From: Dactylorhiza incarnata
Taxonomy: Eukaryota; Streptophyta; Magnoliopsida; Asparagales; Orchidaceae
DNA length: 64,000 nt
Assembly: GCA_033032865.1 (NCBI GenBank)
Contig: JAWHQI010000019.1
Coordinates: forward strand, 16,286,001 to 16,350,000
Direction: 5' to 3'
Program-made: the position numbers and the translations under genes
In this document: piece by piece, positions 22,493 to 34,545 of the stretch
Layout of the letters: each line of letters opens with the position of its first letter
How positions within the stretch are numbered: the first letter of the stretch is position 1
The notes under the pieces: model-generated
What the model was told of the DNA's origin: nothing
Database searches by the model: none
The model's input: only the letters and a program-made list of their open reading frames with translations

Positions 22493-23428
22493 TGTAACGC
22501 CCCTTGTTTTTCGCTAATTAATTGCGGGCCGTAGTGGCATAATTTTAGCGTAAGGGCATTTTGTCAACCCTTCGAGTTTAGTCTTGGGCCTTAACTTAGT
22601 TAATGTATTTAATTTAGGTCGCGCGTGCTAAATTCCGCGACATTTAGAGTTCATGGGAAAATTCGGGTGTATTTTGTGTAGTTATTGAGATTTCAGCTTC
22701 GGGAAATTTAATCTCGAGTTTGGCTCATCAGAATGAAATTCTGACTCCGCCGTTGGATTCGTAGCGCTGGTTTTCAGTTTAGGTGCGATTTTCATGTAAA
22801 TCTGGTGTGTTTTGGTCGCCCTCGAAGTTTAAGTAGAAGGGGTGAATTACTTATTAATTAATCAAGAAATTAGGGTTTTATATAAATACCTAAAATTTAG
22901 GAGAAACCCTATCCCTCTTCTTCTCCATCGAGCCGAACAGTCCACGCGCGATAGCGAGAGTGGCATTTCGAGAGCTTCTTCCAGCCGTCGATTCGTGAGC
23001 TGTAGTGGACGGAATCGCAAACGGAGAGTAGAATCGGAAAGCTCTCGGCGAGATCTTCGTTCTAGTGGTAAGAGTTTCCTATTTCTTGGGATTTTTGGAG
23101 TCAAGGTAGTGACCTAACTCCTCTTTTTGGCCCAAAAAGTTTCAGGTTTTCGTGCTTGAGTGATTTCTTAGCCGATCCATTGCTTTTGGAGCGAGATCTT
23201 CGAGTTTGCAAGGTTTAAGGCAAGTGGCAATTTCTCCTTATCTTTCGTTGTTAAAGTGTCGTTTTTTGCTTGAGTCTTATCGCATTGCTTAACTCATGAC
23301 CTTGGGGTGTTTCTTGGTTAATTTAACTTTTGTATCTCCTTGATCTCACCCTAAAATGTCTAGAATTTCCCCTAGGAAAATCTGTATGCTGCCTAAACCT
23401 TCTCCCTATTTTCATGAAGAATACTTTG

Positions 23429-23705
23429 ATTTCTCGAGAAATGCGACTTATTTCTCGAGAAATGCCTCCTACCCTCGAGAACTGCCTAGACTTTCTCCCC
23501 ATTTTCTAGAGAAATACCTTGATCTCTCGAGAAATGCTTCTTCTTCTCGAGACTTGCCTATTTTCTTTCTCGAGAAATGCCACCTGTTTTCTCGAGAAAT
23601 GCCCAGTATTCTCTCTGTTTTCTCGAGAAATGGCTCCTGTTTCTCGAGAAGTGCCAAGACCCTTTTCCTGTTCTCTCGAGAAGTCCTTCCTATTTCTCCA
23701 GAAAT
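23429..23705. repeat. TTTCTCGAGAAA palindrome array in H 5' LTR
   Basis: About twelve copies of the 12-bp palindrome TTTCTCGAGAAA, or one-base variants, are often followed by TGC and spaced 15-45 bp. The array is repeated at 32501-32780 in the 3' LTR. The overlapping open frames on both strands come from the repeat. Confidence 0.88.
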
Positions 23706-24454
23706 TCCAGTCCATTTCTAAGTCCTTGAGCTATGCCTCAGGCTTCTCCTCTCTCTTAGGATCTGGTGTCTTCTAAAGTATATATGGAGGTGGCCAATGT
23801 CTGTACTGTGCCCTTGATCATGAGTACCTCTTGCCTGAGTTCTTATACCTGTTGTGGTTATGCAATTTTCTGGGTTTCCTTTAAGGATCATTTTTTGAGC
23901 GGTGTTTTTCTCATTGTAACCTAATCCTTTGGTCTCATTCTGGTATTGTCCCTCGGGCTAAATCTCAGGTGTTTACTTCATTTGTGAACCTATTCTTAGG
24001 GTATCCTGGTGATTGTTTTCTCGGGCATCGTCCCGTACCAAATTAAAGAAATTAATTAATATGAACCATTGCCTTTAGCCTTGCACGGTGGGCCGTGTTT
24101 GGGGGCAGTGGGGATTTGTTGTAGCCTTGCATGGTGGCCATTTTAGAGGTGAACCCCAGGATTGGCCTGTGGTCCCGAGGGCCGTATTTGGGTGGTTGGG
24201 TATAGAGAAACCCCCTCCTGTTTTTTTTTGGCTTTCGGTGGCAGAGGATAAAGGACCGCCCCCGCTTAAATTGAGCTGATCAGTCTCCTAAATAGAATTA
24301 ACAAGATAAATGAACTTTACTTGTATCTCTAAAAGGGATTTTGTGCACTGGGTTCGTTGTTTGGCCATATGTTTTGGAGCTTCTTTTTCTGTAAGTTTGG
24401 CTTGGGTTGGTACCCCTAATGCCTTTTTTTCTTGTTTCGTAAAACCTTTATGTT

Positions 24455-26036
24455 TGATGAGTAGTATTTTAGCCTAATGTTGTTATAGCATTTAGGCCAA
24501 TAATAATATAAATTTATAAATAATATGTCTATTTTAACTAAATAATAATTTCTATTTATAATTGTTCAATAACTTAAGTTTGTATTATGTTTTTCAGGAT
24601 TTCTTGAGTTTTTGCCCAAAAATGCAAGTACACGCCCTCAGTCACGCCAGTGACCAAGGGCTTGTCAACATAAAACTATTTCCAGACCTGCTGCCGCCAA
24701 CCTGGACACATTCTGAGAAGAATTCCAAGTACATGCCCGTGACTGCCCGGGTCACGCCCGTGACCTTCCAATGTTACGCCCGTGAACCCTGCCTCCAGCT
24801 CAGCCGGCCGTGTTCTGAAGCCATGATGCGATTTTCGCCAAGTACACGCCCGTGCCCATGAGTCATGCCCGTGTCCAATCCCACTTAATCCAAATCGCTC
24901 CCGAGTAATGCCTTCCTGCCAAGATTTCCCGAGCCAGCGCTGTTTGAAGATTACACGCCCTTGGTCACAAGCGTGACGCGCTTGTAACGCCTGCAGTAAC
25001 TCCAGAACGCACCTCTCCCACTCCAGCTTCGATCACGCCCATTACACGCCCTTGGTCACGGGCGTGACCAAGGGCGTGTAACCCCAACTTTTGCCTATAA
25101 AAAGGCAGCTCTTCCAGATCTCAAAAAAATCCCTTTTTCCACCCTCCTTGGGTCGAAACTTCTTTCCTTCTGCCCCCTTTTGGGGCAAAATTGTTCTTTT
25201 CAATTCCTGTATTAGTTTAGATTTCAATTTTATGTAATTTCAATTTATGCAATGTAGTCTTACTTTTCATTTCATGCAAGGTTTTCAATTCTTATGTAAT
25301 TCAATTTCCTTTTAATAAAAATGTCTTTTCCATTCATTTACTCCTTTTATTTTCATGTCAATTAGATTAATATATGAATCTTGAAATTTGCAAACCTTGG
25401 ATGAAATATTCTCTTATTCGCTTTTATCTCTTTTCCTCCTTCGATTTATTCTTGAATAATAACATATCGTGTTCATATTTCAGTTATGAATTGCGATATT
25501 TGTTTTCAAACTCTAGTTAGCAGACCCAGCTCGTGAGTATGAATCGATCGCTCAAGGATAAAAAGAGTAGAACGCAATCCTTGAAAGAGGACGATGTTAC
25601 CCTTATAGATTGGAGTAAAAGCCAATAGTGGGATTCACCTCGTAAAGCGAGTCTTAGGTTATCAATTATAGAATGGAAATTCAATTGATATTTCCTAAAC
25701 TTAGTTGGGCGTAGTCCTCGAAAGAGGTACGTTCATAGTTTGAGAATCTCCATGGTCAAGGATCGGATTAGAATTTATCTCTTTTTATTTTCATTCCAAG
25801 TGCGCTTTGATCAAGATTTGTTTTCTTTTCTTTATTTCTTTATTTTAATTTTAATTATAAATTATCACTAATAAAATATTATTCGATAAAATAATAGTTT
25901 TGTTTTCCCGAAGTAAAAGTACTCGACAGCCCCGAGTCTAATACGACACTTGATATTTCTATATCCTATGCTATGAACGATAGGTACGCTTGCCTATTCC
26001 GTTTATAATATAATAAACCTTTAATTTTCATCATCA
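24455..26036 (+). mobile_element. Solo LTR C' (Tat/Ogre-like)
   Basis: 1582 bp starting TGATGAG and ending TCATCA, flanked by ATGTT at 24450-24454 and 26037-26041. It is related to C but in the opposite orientation, sharing the CACGCCC/GGGCGTG palindromes and the block near 25950-26000 ending in GAACGATAGGT. It has no interior coding region. Confidence 0.9.
25042..25081. repeat. Perfect 18-bp inverted repeat in C'
   Basis: TTACACGCCCTTGGTCAC (25042-25059), a GGGC loop, then the exact reverse complement (25064-25081). Degenerate versions of the same motif are spread over 24631-25081. Confidence 0.95.
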
Positions 26037-26795
26037 ATGTTCTTCTGCCATTTGTGTTTTCCTTGCTGAGGCATTCTTTGTTTTATTGAATGCCTCAGGT
26101 TTTGAGTCGTAGCGGCTAGTGGTATAGCCCGGAGGTTTTGGGAGTTGTAGTTGCTGTTTTACCCCGCTGCTGTGAGGTAGTTGTTGTTAGTTTTCTTCTT
26201 GTGTTCGGACATGATAGTTTAGAGCCAATGGGTTAGTGTCATGTTGTTGACGACCGTTGTGACACTTTTTGATACTTTGTAGTTTACTTGCCAGCTAGTG
26301 CCACTGCTTTTCGATCGGAGGTATCTTGCTCTCTTGGAATGATTTATGTCTAGGTGCATCACAGTTATAAAAGGATTTTTTTTCTTTCATCCTCATCGCA
26401 TTCTCTTAACTGAAATCCTTGGGCGCTTTAAAGTCACCTAAAGGTATTTTCTATACTTATACTATGCCTAGATATGTGCATATCATTTACTTTATCTCCT
26501 GCCATCACGTGCATATAGGACCTTAAGTGAACAAAATCAAGTTTTTCTTCGCTGCAAATTTCATATATTTTCTCGGTGGACTAGTTGATCCACGAACTGA
26601 GAGACACAGTTCTTACTCCAAACCCTAATAAATGATTTCAAATGACAAATTATCTTATAATCATGGTTGATTTAAATAAGTAATAGGTTCCCTCCTGAGC
26701 GTCTGCATTTGTCTCCTGCATGGTGTGGCATCATGACGTGTATTTTCTCTTACTCTGATATTCCTAGATTCGGAGAAAATGCGGGTTGTGACAGT

Positions 26796-26806
26796 TGGTA
26801 TCAGAG
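26796..26806 (+). other. Primer-binding site of element H
   Basis: TGGTATCAGAG lies two bases after the LTR end and is complementary to initiator tRNA-Met. Confidence 0.9.
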
Positions 26807-27479
26807 GGAGGTTTGTTCGACAAGTCGGTCGAGCGACTAATTCTGATACAGTATAATTGTTTGGTTTCCTTACATACACACACCGATTTGTCATCAGTAT
26901 GTCTTGGCTGAAGCATGAACACTACACTCATAGCATGATAAGAAGTATACGAGGCATATTAGGTAGTATGGGATGCATAATATGTGTTTGTATATGGATC
27001 CACCATAGGTGGCAACATGTGATGGTTATGTAGTATAAGATGCATAACCACCATCACATGGATGCCCATTAGCACTTTTTTCCTTTTCGTTACATGCAAT
27101 ATTATGTAGTATGGGATGCATAATATTACATGTGTACGCCGCTCAAAACATGTGTTAAGGCCTTTATTAGAATGCATAACACAACATACATTACATAGCA
27201 TTGCATAAGCACACATGCGAAGTTAAAAACTTATATGATGATGCACGTACACCCATCATTTCAAAACGAACACAAGAAAATTCATGCATTCATGACCCTT
27301 GCACATGAGTCAAGAGGGATGATATAGTATCATCCCCAAATTTAGCATAGCATCATGAAAAAAATCCCAGAGCAAGGTGGTAGCAATAGCAAGTATCTGT
27401 ACATGTATGTTCTGAACCATGCAGAGTAGTCTTTGTGTAAGGTTAAGTTTTGATTGTAGGTTTATGCGTTTTAGCAGAA
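26807..27479 (+). other. Element H leader
   Basis: Untranslated region between the primer site and gag. It contains three copies of a GTAGTATGGGATGCATAA-like motif near 26965, 27031 and 27108. No gene is seen. Confidence 0.6.
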
Positions 27480-28710
27480 ATGGTGCGTAAGTGAGTCGCG
27501 ACTAGATCGACTCCTCAGTCGGAGGGTGAGTCATCAGGAGCGCAGAGTTAAGCTTTGATCGAGAGTCTGCACCAGAGCAATGAGGCTCTGACGAGGCAAA
27601 TGGTTGCGATGCAGTCGCAAGTTGAGGCATTGTTGTCTGTCGGTGCAAGGCAGCAAACTGCGATGCAGGACCCCATGGTAGAGCAGACCTTACCTACCCC
27701 TCCTACTCCCCTGGTACCCCCAGTAGCGATACCGCCGGAAATGAACTTCATTTTGCACTTTCAGAGGTTGGGACCTCCATCGTATGATGGACGAGCTGAC
27801 TTCGTGGCCTTGGACGATTGGCTTATAACCATGGAGGAGATGTTCTCGTATTCAGGGATCGACACGGACCAAAGGGTGATGACTGTCGCGTACCAGCTAA
27901 AGGGCCTTGCAAAGAGCTGGTGGTTGAGGGAGAAGGAAGATCTTACTGGAGGATGTAAGTGGGAAACCTTCAAAGGAATAATGATAAGGAAGTTCCTACC
28001 GTCAGTAGAATGGGACCGGTTAATGAATGACTTCCTACATCTGAAGCAGAGGCAGCTCTCGATAAGTGAGTACGAAATTGAGTTTTGCAAGCTGAGTAGG
28101 TTTTCCCCAGCCCTGGTAGCCTCGGAAGAAGGTTGTGTGAGGAGATTTCTGGGTGCTCTCCGCAGCGACATCCAGTAGCTGGCCAGCGCATACAGGTCGG
28201 AAAAGTACGCCGAGGTAGTTGAGGCAGCGCTGAAGGTGGAGGCGATTGATAATGCCAAGAATTGTGGATCAATAATGAAGAAGGGAAAGAGAAAGGCCGG
28301 AGAAGAAGGGAATTCTGGTGCACCTGTCTCAGTCTTGAAGAAAGGAGGTGGTGAGGTATGCAGTTTTTGTGGCCTCTCTGGCCATCCGTTTGAAAAGTCT
28401 TTCAAGAGGAAGGGAGTTCAGAAGCAACAGCGAGTGCTGGCAATCCAGAGTGCTCCGAAAGGGAGGTGCTTTGCCCGTTATGCAAGCAGAAGGGGCATAA
28501 TGAGGCCCAGTGTTGGACCAATGAAAAAGTCTGCTTCCAGTGCGGACAGAAAGGGCACATGAAGTTCCAATGCCCGCGAGTCCAACCCCCGTTGCATCCA
28601 GTTCCACTTCGAGCCTTGCCGCCGCTGCAGCATCAAGACAAAGGGAGAGGAAAGCTGAACGTGATAACCCAGGAGCAAGCGCAGTCCTCGACCCAAGTGA
28701 TCTCGGGTTA
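27480..28710 (+). pseudogene. Element H gag
   Basis: The frame starts ATG at 27480 and is broken by a stop a few codons in and another at about 27546. It then runs openly from 27549 to a TAG at 28176. The capsid part shows the Ty3 retrotrans_gag pattern (FSYSGIDTDQRV, KSWWLREKE, ISEYEIEFCKLSRF). Downstream, in shifted frames, come three zinc knuckles: a first one lacking its last Cys (CSFCGLSGHPFEKS, about 28359), then CPLCKQKGHNEAQC (about 28469) and CFQCGQKGHMKFQC (about 28532). Three knuckles in series fit Tekay-type Gag. Not functional in this copy. Confidence 0.82.
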
Positions 28711-28779
28711 GACTTCAATCTAGCTGTTAAGTTTCGGTTTAGTTTCGTTGCTTTAGACTAGTTTCTTTTCCGCATTTAT

Positions 28780-29965
28780 AGGGAGATTTAAGGTAAAGAG
28801 TCATTCGGCGCGTGTTCTGTTTGATTCTGGTGCTACCCATTCGTTCGTGGCTAGGACTTTCGTCGAGCGCTATTTTTTGACCCCTGAGTTGGGCAAGGAT
28901 TCGTTCCTCGTTAAGTTTCCTTCCGGTGATTTGGTATCCTCGAACTAGCACATCCGGAGATGCCCCGTCCTCTTAGGGTATTTCTTGGCATTTGCTGATC
29001 TCAAGGTGCTGGACCTAGAAGACTTTGACGTGATATTGGGTATGGACTGGTTGTCCAATTTTGATGTTGTCATCCGATGCAAGGAAAAATGTCTGGACTT
29101 TGTGATGGACAACAGTCATCCCATGAGCATTTTTGGATCTCCATGCCAGAGTTCCCCGATAGGTTCAGCGGTATCTGTTCTGAAATTGTTAAATTCTGGT
29201 TGCTTGGCTTACCTTATTTAGGTGTTAAAAACTGTTAGTGGTTCGCCATGTATCGAGAGTGTTCCGGTGGTGCGAGAGTTTCCTGATGTCTTCCATGTCA
29301 GTTTTCCTGGTCTTCCGCCAGATAGAGATGTGAGTTTGTTATTGATCTTGAGCCTGGTACTCGTCCTATTGCTAAGGCACCATACCGTTTGGCTCTGCGT
29401 GAGCTAGAAGAGTTGCGGACCCAGCTAGATGATTTGTTACAATGTGGAATTATTAGACCAAGTTCTTTACCCTAGGTGCTCCCGTTTTGTTCGTGAAAAA
29501 GAAGGATGGTTCTATGAGGTTGTGCATAGACTATAGGGAGTTGAATAAGGTAACCATCAAGAACAGATATCCTCTGCCGTGAATCGATGATCTATTTGAT
29601 CAGTTACGTGGTAGTTCAATATTTTCAAAGATTGATCTTCGATCAGGTTACCATCAGTTGAGGATCCGTGAATAGGACATCCCTCGAACTGCCTTTCATT
29701 CCCGTTATGGTCATTTTGAATTCCTGGTAATGTCATTTGGCTTGACAAATGCACCCTTTGCATTTATGGACATGATGAACCGTGTGTTCAAACATTTTCT
29801 GGATCATTTTTTAGTAGTTTTCATCGACGATGTGTTTGTGTATTCCAGAAGTGCTGAGGAGCATGCTGCGCATTTGCGCTTAGTAAGTGTGAGTTCTGGT
29901 TTCCCAAGGTGTCCTTTCTGGGACATGTAGTGAACAAGGATGGAATTACTATAGACCCATCAAAG
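28780..29965 (+). pseudogene. Element H protease and reverse transcriptase
   Basis: An aspartic protease motif (VLFDSGATHSFV, about 28810) and the DVILGMDWL motif (about 29028) are followed by RT ([18 protein letters not shown], about 29500; FIDDVFVYS with the catalytic DD, about 29820). Stops and frame changes interrupt it, among them a TGA at about 29580 and a TAG at about 29671. The sequence breaks off after DPSKIS at about 29965, where connection and RNase H domains should start. Confidence 0.85.
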
Positions 29966-31484
29966 ATTTCTGATGATGGATATCTCAGTCGATAGTTATA
30001 GCGCACCTTCGAGTCTTAAAGCTGAAGAGCCTTCTTGGATTTCCCTTACGAGACTGCACCAGAAGGAAGATCCTGACTTGCAGCATCTCCGGAATAGGAC
30101 CAAGAAAGGGGAATTAGAAGACTTTTCAATCGATGATAAAGATACCCTGATGTATTGAGGTTGATATTGCATTCCCTCATCGGAAGATGTTCGAGCAAAG
30201 ATATGTAGTAAAACGCATGACTCAAGTGTTTCCTATCATCCTAGTTCCACGAAAATATACAAAGACCTGAAGCAGATCGTTTGGTGGTCAGGTATGAAGA
30301 ACGATATAGCTAAGTATGTTTCAGAATGTTTTACTTGCCAGCGCGTTAAGGCTGATCATAAGAGGCCTGGAGGTAAACTGAACCCTTTGGATATTCCAAG
30401 ATGGATGTTGGAAAGAATTTCAATGGACATCATTACTGGTTTACCGAGATCCCCTGGAGGACACGATTCGGTATGGGTCATAGTTGACAGATTAACAAAG
30501 TGTGCTCACTTTGTCCCTTTTAAGATCGGCTACTCTATGGAGAAAATAACAGAACTTTATTTGAATGAAGTCATCAGATTGCATGGTGTGCCCATGAGCA
30601 TTGTGTCGGATAAGGATTCCAGATATATGTCTCGCTTCTGGAGGAGTTTGCAGGGAGCTTTGGGTATTGACCTTAGATACTCTACCGTTTACCACCCTCA
30701 GACCAATGGTCAGACGGAGAGAGGGAATCAAATTTTGGAAGATATGATCAGGTGCTATATTTTGGATCATGGAGGAGTTTGGGATAAGCGTCTTGGGTTG
30801 ATGGAATTTGCCTACAATAACAGTTATCAGGAAAGCCTGCAGATGGCCCCCTTTGAGGCTCTGTATGGAAGGCGTTGCCGAACTCCCTTGTTTTGGGCCG
30901 AGGTTGGTGAGAGTCCGTTGTTAGGCCCAGAGGCTTTGGATGAAATGAATGTTGTCGTGACTCATATCCGCGAGAAGCTCCGTATTGCCCAAGAGCGGTA
31001 TGAGAAGTATGTCAATCGGAGAAGGGTGGACCTGGTGTTCATTGTTGGGTTCATGGCGTTCTTGAAAGTTTCTCCGATGCCGAGCGTTAAGAGATTTGGA
31101 AGGAACCGTAAGTTGGACCCCCGGTATGTGGGACCGTTCCAGGTTGTGGAGCGCATCGGAGCGTCATCTTATAGGCTAGACTTGCCTGCTTCTTTCTCTG
31201 ATGTTCATTATGTGTTTCACGTGATCTAGTTGAGGAAGTGTTTGCGTAGTGACCGACTTATTCTCGATTCGGTGCCGCAATTGCAGCCCAACCTTTCTTA
31301 TGTTGAAGAGCCTATCTGAATTCTGGAGACTCAGGAGCAGGTGTTGCGAAAGAAGATGATCCCAATTGTTAAAGTTCTTTGGAGAAATCAGGGCATCGAG
31401 AGCGCAACTTGGGAGCTTGAGTCTGCCATGAGAGAGACTCATCCTAGCCTCTTCTCCTATATTTCGATTAAATTTCCCGTCTAG
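29966..31484 (+). pseudogene. Element H integrase and chromodomain
   Basis: Directly after the RT break comes the pre-integrase linker (TRLHQKEDPDLQHL, about 30025). Then follows integrase: the ECFTCQRVK zinc-binding Cys pair, SMDIITGLP, and IVSDKDSRY with NGQTERGNQ (the D-D-35-E core). The C-terminal part (DPRYVGPFQVVERIG) leads to a TAG at 31227-31229. A chromodomain-like segment (QVLRKKMIPIVKVLW...ATWELE) is readable to 31484 after another stop. The longest unbroken piece is 30294-31229. RNase H is absent. Confidence 0.85.
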
Positions 31485-31549
31485 TAATCTTTTGGTTTTT
31501 CTGTATCTTTTGGGATCGTTGGATTTCAAGTTTCGGGACGAAACTTCCT

Positions 31550-31564
31550 TTTAGGGGGAGTGTC
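31550..31564 (+). other. Polypurine tract of element H
   Basis: TTAGGGGGAGTGTC lies immediately before the 3' LTR start TGTAACG. Confidence 0.85.
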
Positions 31565-33003
31565 TGTAACGCCCCTGGTTTTTCATTAATTAATTGCGGG
31601 CCGTTGTGGCGTAATTTTAGGGTAAGGGCGTTATGTTAACCCTTCGAGTTTAGTTTTGAGCCTTAACTTAGTTAATGTATTTAATTTAGGTCTCGCGTGC
31701 TAGATTCCGCGACATTTCGAGTTCATGGAAAAACTTGGGGGTATTTTGAGTAGTTATTGAGATTTCAGCTTCGGGAAATTTAATGTCGAGTTTGGCTCAT
31801 CGAAATGGAATTCTAACTCCGCCATTGGATTCGTAGCTCCGATTTTTAGTTTAGGTACGATTTTCATGTAAATCTGAGGTGTTTTGGTCGCCCTCGAAGT
31901 TTAAGTAGAAGGGGTGAATTACTTATTAATTAATCAAGAAATTAAGGTTTTATATAAATACCTAAAATTTAGTAGAAACCCTATCCTTCTTCTTCTCCAT
32001 CGAGCCGACCAGTCCTCGTGCGATAGCGAGAGTGGCGTGTCGAGAGCTTCTTCTGGCCGACGATTCGAGAGTTGTAGTGGACGGAATCGCAAACAGAGAG
32101 TAGAATCGGAAAGCTCTCGGCGAGATCTTCGTTCTAGTGGTAAGAGTTTCCTATTTCTTGGGATTTTTGGAGTCAAGGTAGTGACCTATCTCCTCTTTTG
32201 GCCCGAAAAGTTTCAGGTTTTCATGCTTGAGTGATTTCTTAGCCGATCCATAGCTTTTGGAGCGGAGATCTTCGAGTTTGCAAGGTGTAAGGCAAATGGC
32301 AATTTCTCCTTCTCTTTCGTTGTTGAAGTGTTGTTTCTTGCTTGAGTCTTATCGCATTGCTTAACTCTTGACCTTGGGGTGTTTCTTGTTTAATTTAACT
32401 ATTGTATCTCCTTGATCTCACCCTAAAATGTCTAGAATTTTCCCTAGAAAAATATGTATGCTGCCGAAACCTTCTCCCTGTTTTCATGAAGAATACTTTG
32501 ATTTCTCGAGAAATGCCGCTTATTTCTCAAGAAATGCCTCCTGCAACCTCGAGAACTGCCTAGACTTTCTCCCTGTTTTCTCGAGAAATACCTTGATCTC
32601 TCGAGAAATGCTTCTTCTTCTCGAGAATTGCCTATTTTCTTTCTTGAGAAATGCCTCCTATTTTCTCAAGAAATGCTCAGTATTCTCTCTGTTTTCTCGA
32701 GAAATGGCTCCTATTTCTCGAGAAGTGCGAAGACCCTTTTCCTGTTCTCTCGAGAAGTCCTTCCTATTTCTCGAGAAAAGCCAGTCCATTTCTATGTCCT
32801 TGAGCTATGCCTCGGGCTTCTCCTCTCTCTTGGGATCTGGTGTCTTCTAAAGTGTATAGGGAGGTGGCCAATGTCTGTACTGTGCCCTTGATCATGATTA
32901 CCTCCTGTCTGAGTTCTTATACCTGCTGTAGTTATGCAAATTTCTAGGTTTCCTTTAAGGATCATTTTTGAGCGGTGTTTTTCTCATTGTAACCTTATCC
33001 TTA

Positions 33004-34165
33004 TGATGGCGACGGCCTCCACGACGGCCAACTTGGTGATGAAGATGACGTCCACAGCGCACTTGATGATGATGTTGAACCGCTGGCCAAAGACTTGCGG
33101 CGCCGTAGCGGTCAAGACTACAACCTCCGCCCACGCAACAAGAAATTAATTTTGTTTATTTGCTAATTTATGGTCTGCAATTATCTATTTATGTGGTTTG
33201 CATTTAATTATTTATTTCTGTCATTTTTAATTTATGGTGTGCGTTTAGCCACTGTTTTGGGCTGCTATTAAACTTTTGGATGTACGCCTTATATAAGGCC
33301 AAAAACTCTACCTATGATATTAGATTTGGATGAAATTGAAAACTCTTATTCTTCCCCCCAAAACTTAACTTCTCTCTCCCTCTTCTTCTCTCATTGCCGC
33401 CGCCCCCAAGGAGGGTTTCTCCTTGCTTCAAGGTTCGGGCGCCCCCTTCTCTCCCCTCTCCCTCCTCCATATTCTCTCCTCCACACTATTCCTCCACCAC
33501 TTCTCATCTCTCTATCTCACCCTTCATCCACGGCTCCAAGATTTTCTCGTGCAAGAAAGAAAAGGCTTTGGGTGATCTTCTACGGTGTGAAGCGGGGAAG
33601 ACAGACGTGTTCTTCATTCTTGGTGCACTTCCCGTGGATCTCGACGGAAGGCGATCATTTCTTGTGGATCCAATATCTCGGATCTACTTTTCTGAGAGGG
33701 GTAACGAAAAATACTACTCAAGAGATCTTCCTTTCTTTGATAGTCTTGTGGTGGACGATTTTTGCGTGGATTTTCGAAGCTTTAATTATCGCGGTAGTTT
33801 ATATAAAAGATCTGTGGTTTTCGTTTGGTTTTCCGATAACTCTCGAGAGGATTGGTGACCCTCGCTCTTTTTTCTAGTTGGGATAGATCCTACCACTTTC
33901 GAATCGTGCTTTATTTTTGGTGGATCTGTTTTGGTACAACTCCAAGCTCGTCGGATAGAGATATTACCTTTTAGCCGGAGCGGATTTTGGCCTATAGCCA
34001 TTCTCCGAACCAAGTGCGGTGTGGCTACCCGTACGTTAGCGCGAAAGATAAATAAAAATTATTGTGACGGCTGCGTTTCGTTAGCATGTGGTAAAGAGGG
34101 CGTAGAACGTAACGAGAGACGTTGTTGTGTCGACCGTGTAGGATCGATTTTGTCGGCCTACATCA
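33004..34165 (+). repeat. Element J 5' LTR
   Basis: Starts TGATGGCGACGG, ends CTACATCA. A TATA box (TTATATAAGG) lies at about 33289-33298. The pyrimidine-rich segment downstream contains long overlapping open frames (33314-33877) that recur in the 3' LTR. The first 140 bases have coding character; see the pol C-terminus at 39082-39404. Confidence 0.92.
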
Positions 34166-34184
34166 ATTTGATATCAAAGTAAGG
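34166..34184 (+). other. Decayed primer-binding site of element J
   Basis: TTTGATATCAAAG directly after the LTR looks like the initiator-Met site TTGGTATCAGAG with G-to-A changes. Confidence 0.6.
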
Positions 34185-34545
34185 TTCGTGTCAATTTCTA
34201 AATTGACGCAATCCTTAGGTTGTCTTAGAACGCCGGCACTCACAATCGTCACACGATTTGACATTCAAAATTTAAAAAGAAAATTTCGTCGGTCTGCGAA
34301 TAGCGGTCTAAAATTCTCAGTTTTTGGGCGAAATTCAAATAAATTTTTTTTGGATATTCTACTTATTATTTTCTGTAAGAAAATCAAAAAAATATTTTTA
34401 CTTACCTTTGTTACTAGGCGGGAATAAAATTATATTTCGTAAAATTTCTGTCCTGATTAAAAATTCTGGTCTGCATTTAGTAAAAACAAAACAAAACAAT
34501 TTCTTTATGCAGAAAATTACAAAAAAATCACTTGTCCTGTTGTTC
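34185..34545 (+). other. Element J leader
   Basis: AT-rich untranslated region between primer site and gag. No gene is seen. Confidence 0.55.

Larger units (their letters stand above)
22493..26793 (+). repeat. Element H 5' LTR (split by solo LTR C')
   Basis: LTR sequence is 22493-24454 and 26042-26793. It matches 31565-33003 plus 40426-41696. The join CTTTATGTTCTTCTG at about 40945-40953 in the 3' LTR shows the uninterrupted state of the C' site. Confidence 0.92.

Noticed and set aside
23356..23776. Frames of 85-121 codons over the TTTCTCGAGAAA array on both strands
   Set aside because: The palindromic repeat gives stop-free frames on both strands; no recognisable domain.
26796..26830. tRNA genes at the TGGTATCAGAG sites
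   Set aside because: These are primer-binding sites next to LTR ends. No cloverleaf-sized sequence surrounds them.
27761..28405. 214-codon minus-strand frame
   Set aside because: It is antisense to the H gag, whose plus-strand translation has clear Gag motifs and zinc knuckles.
33394..33858. Second long frame in the J 5' LTR
   Set aside because: It overlaps the 187-codon frame in another phase, starts at TTG and is truncated in the partner LTR. It is a composition effect.
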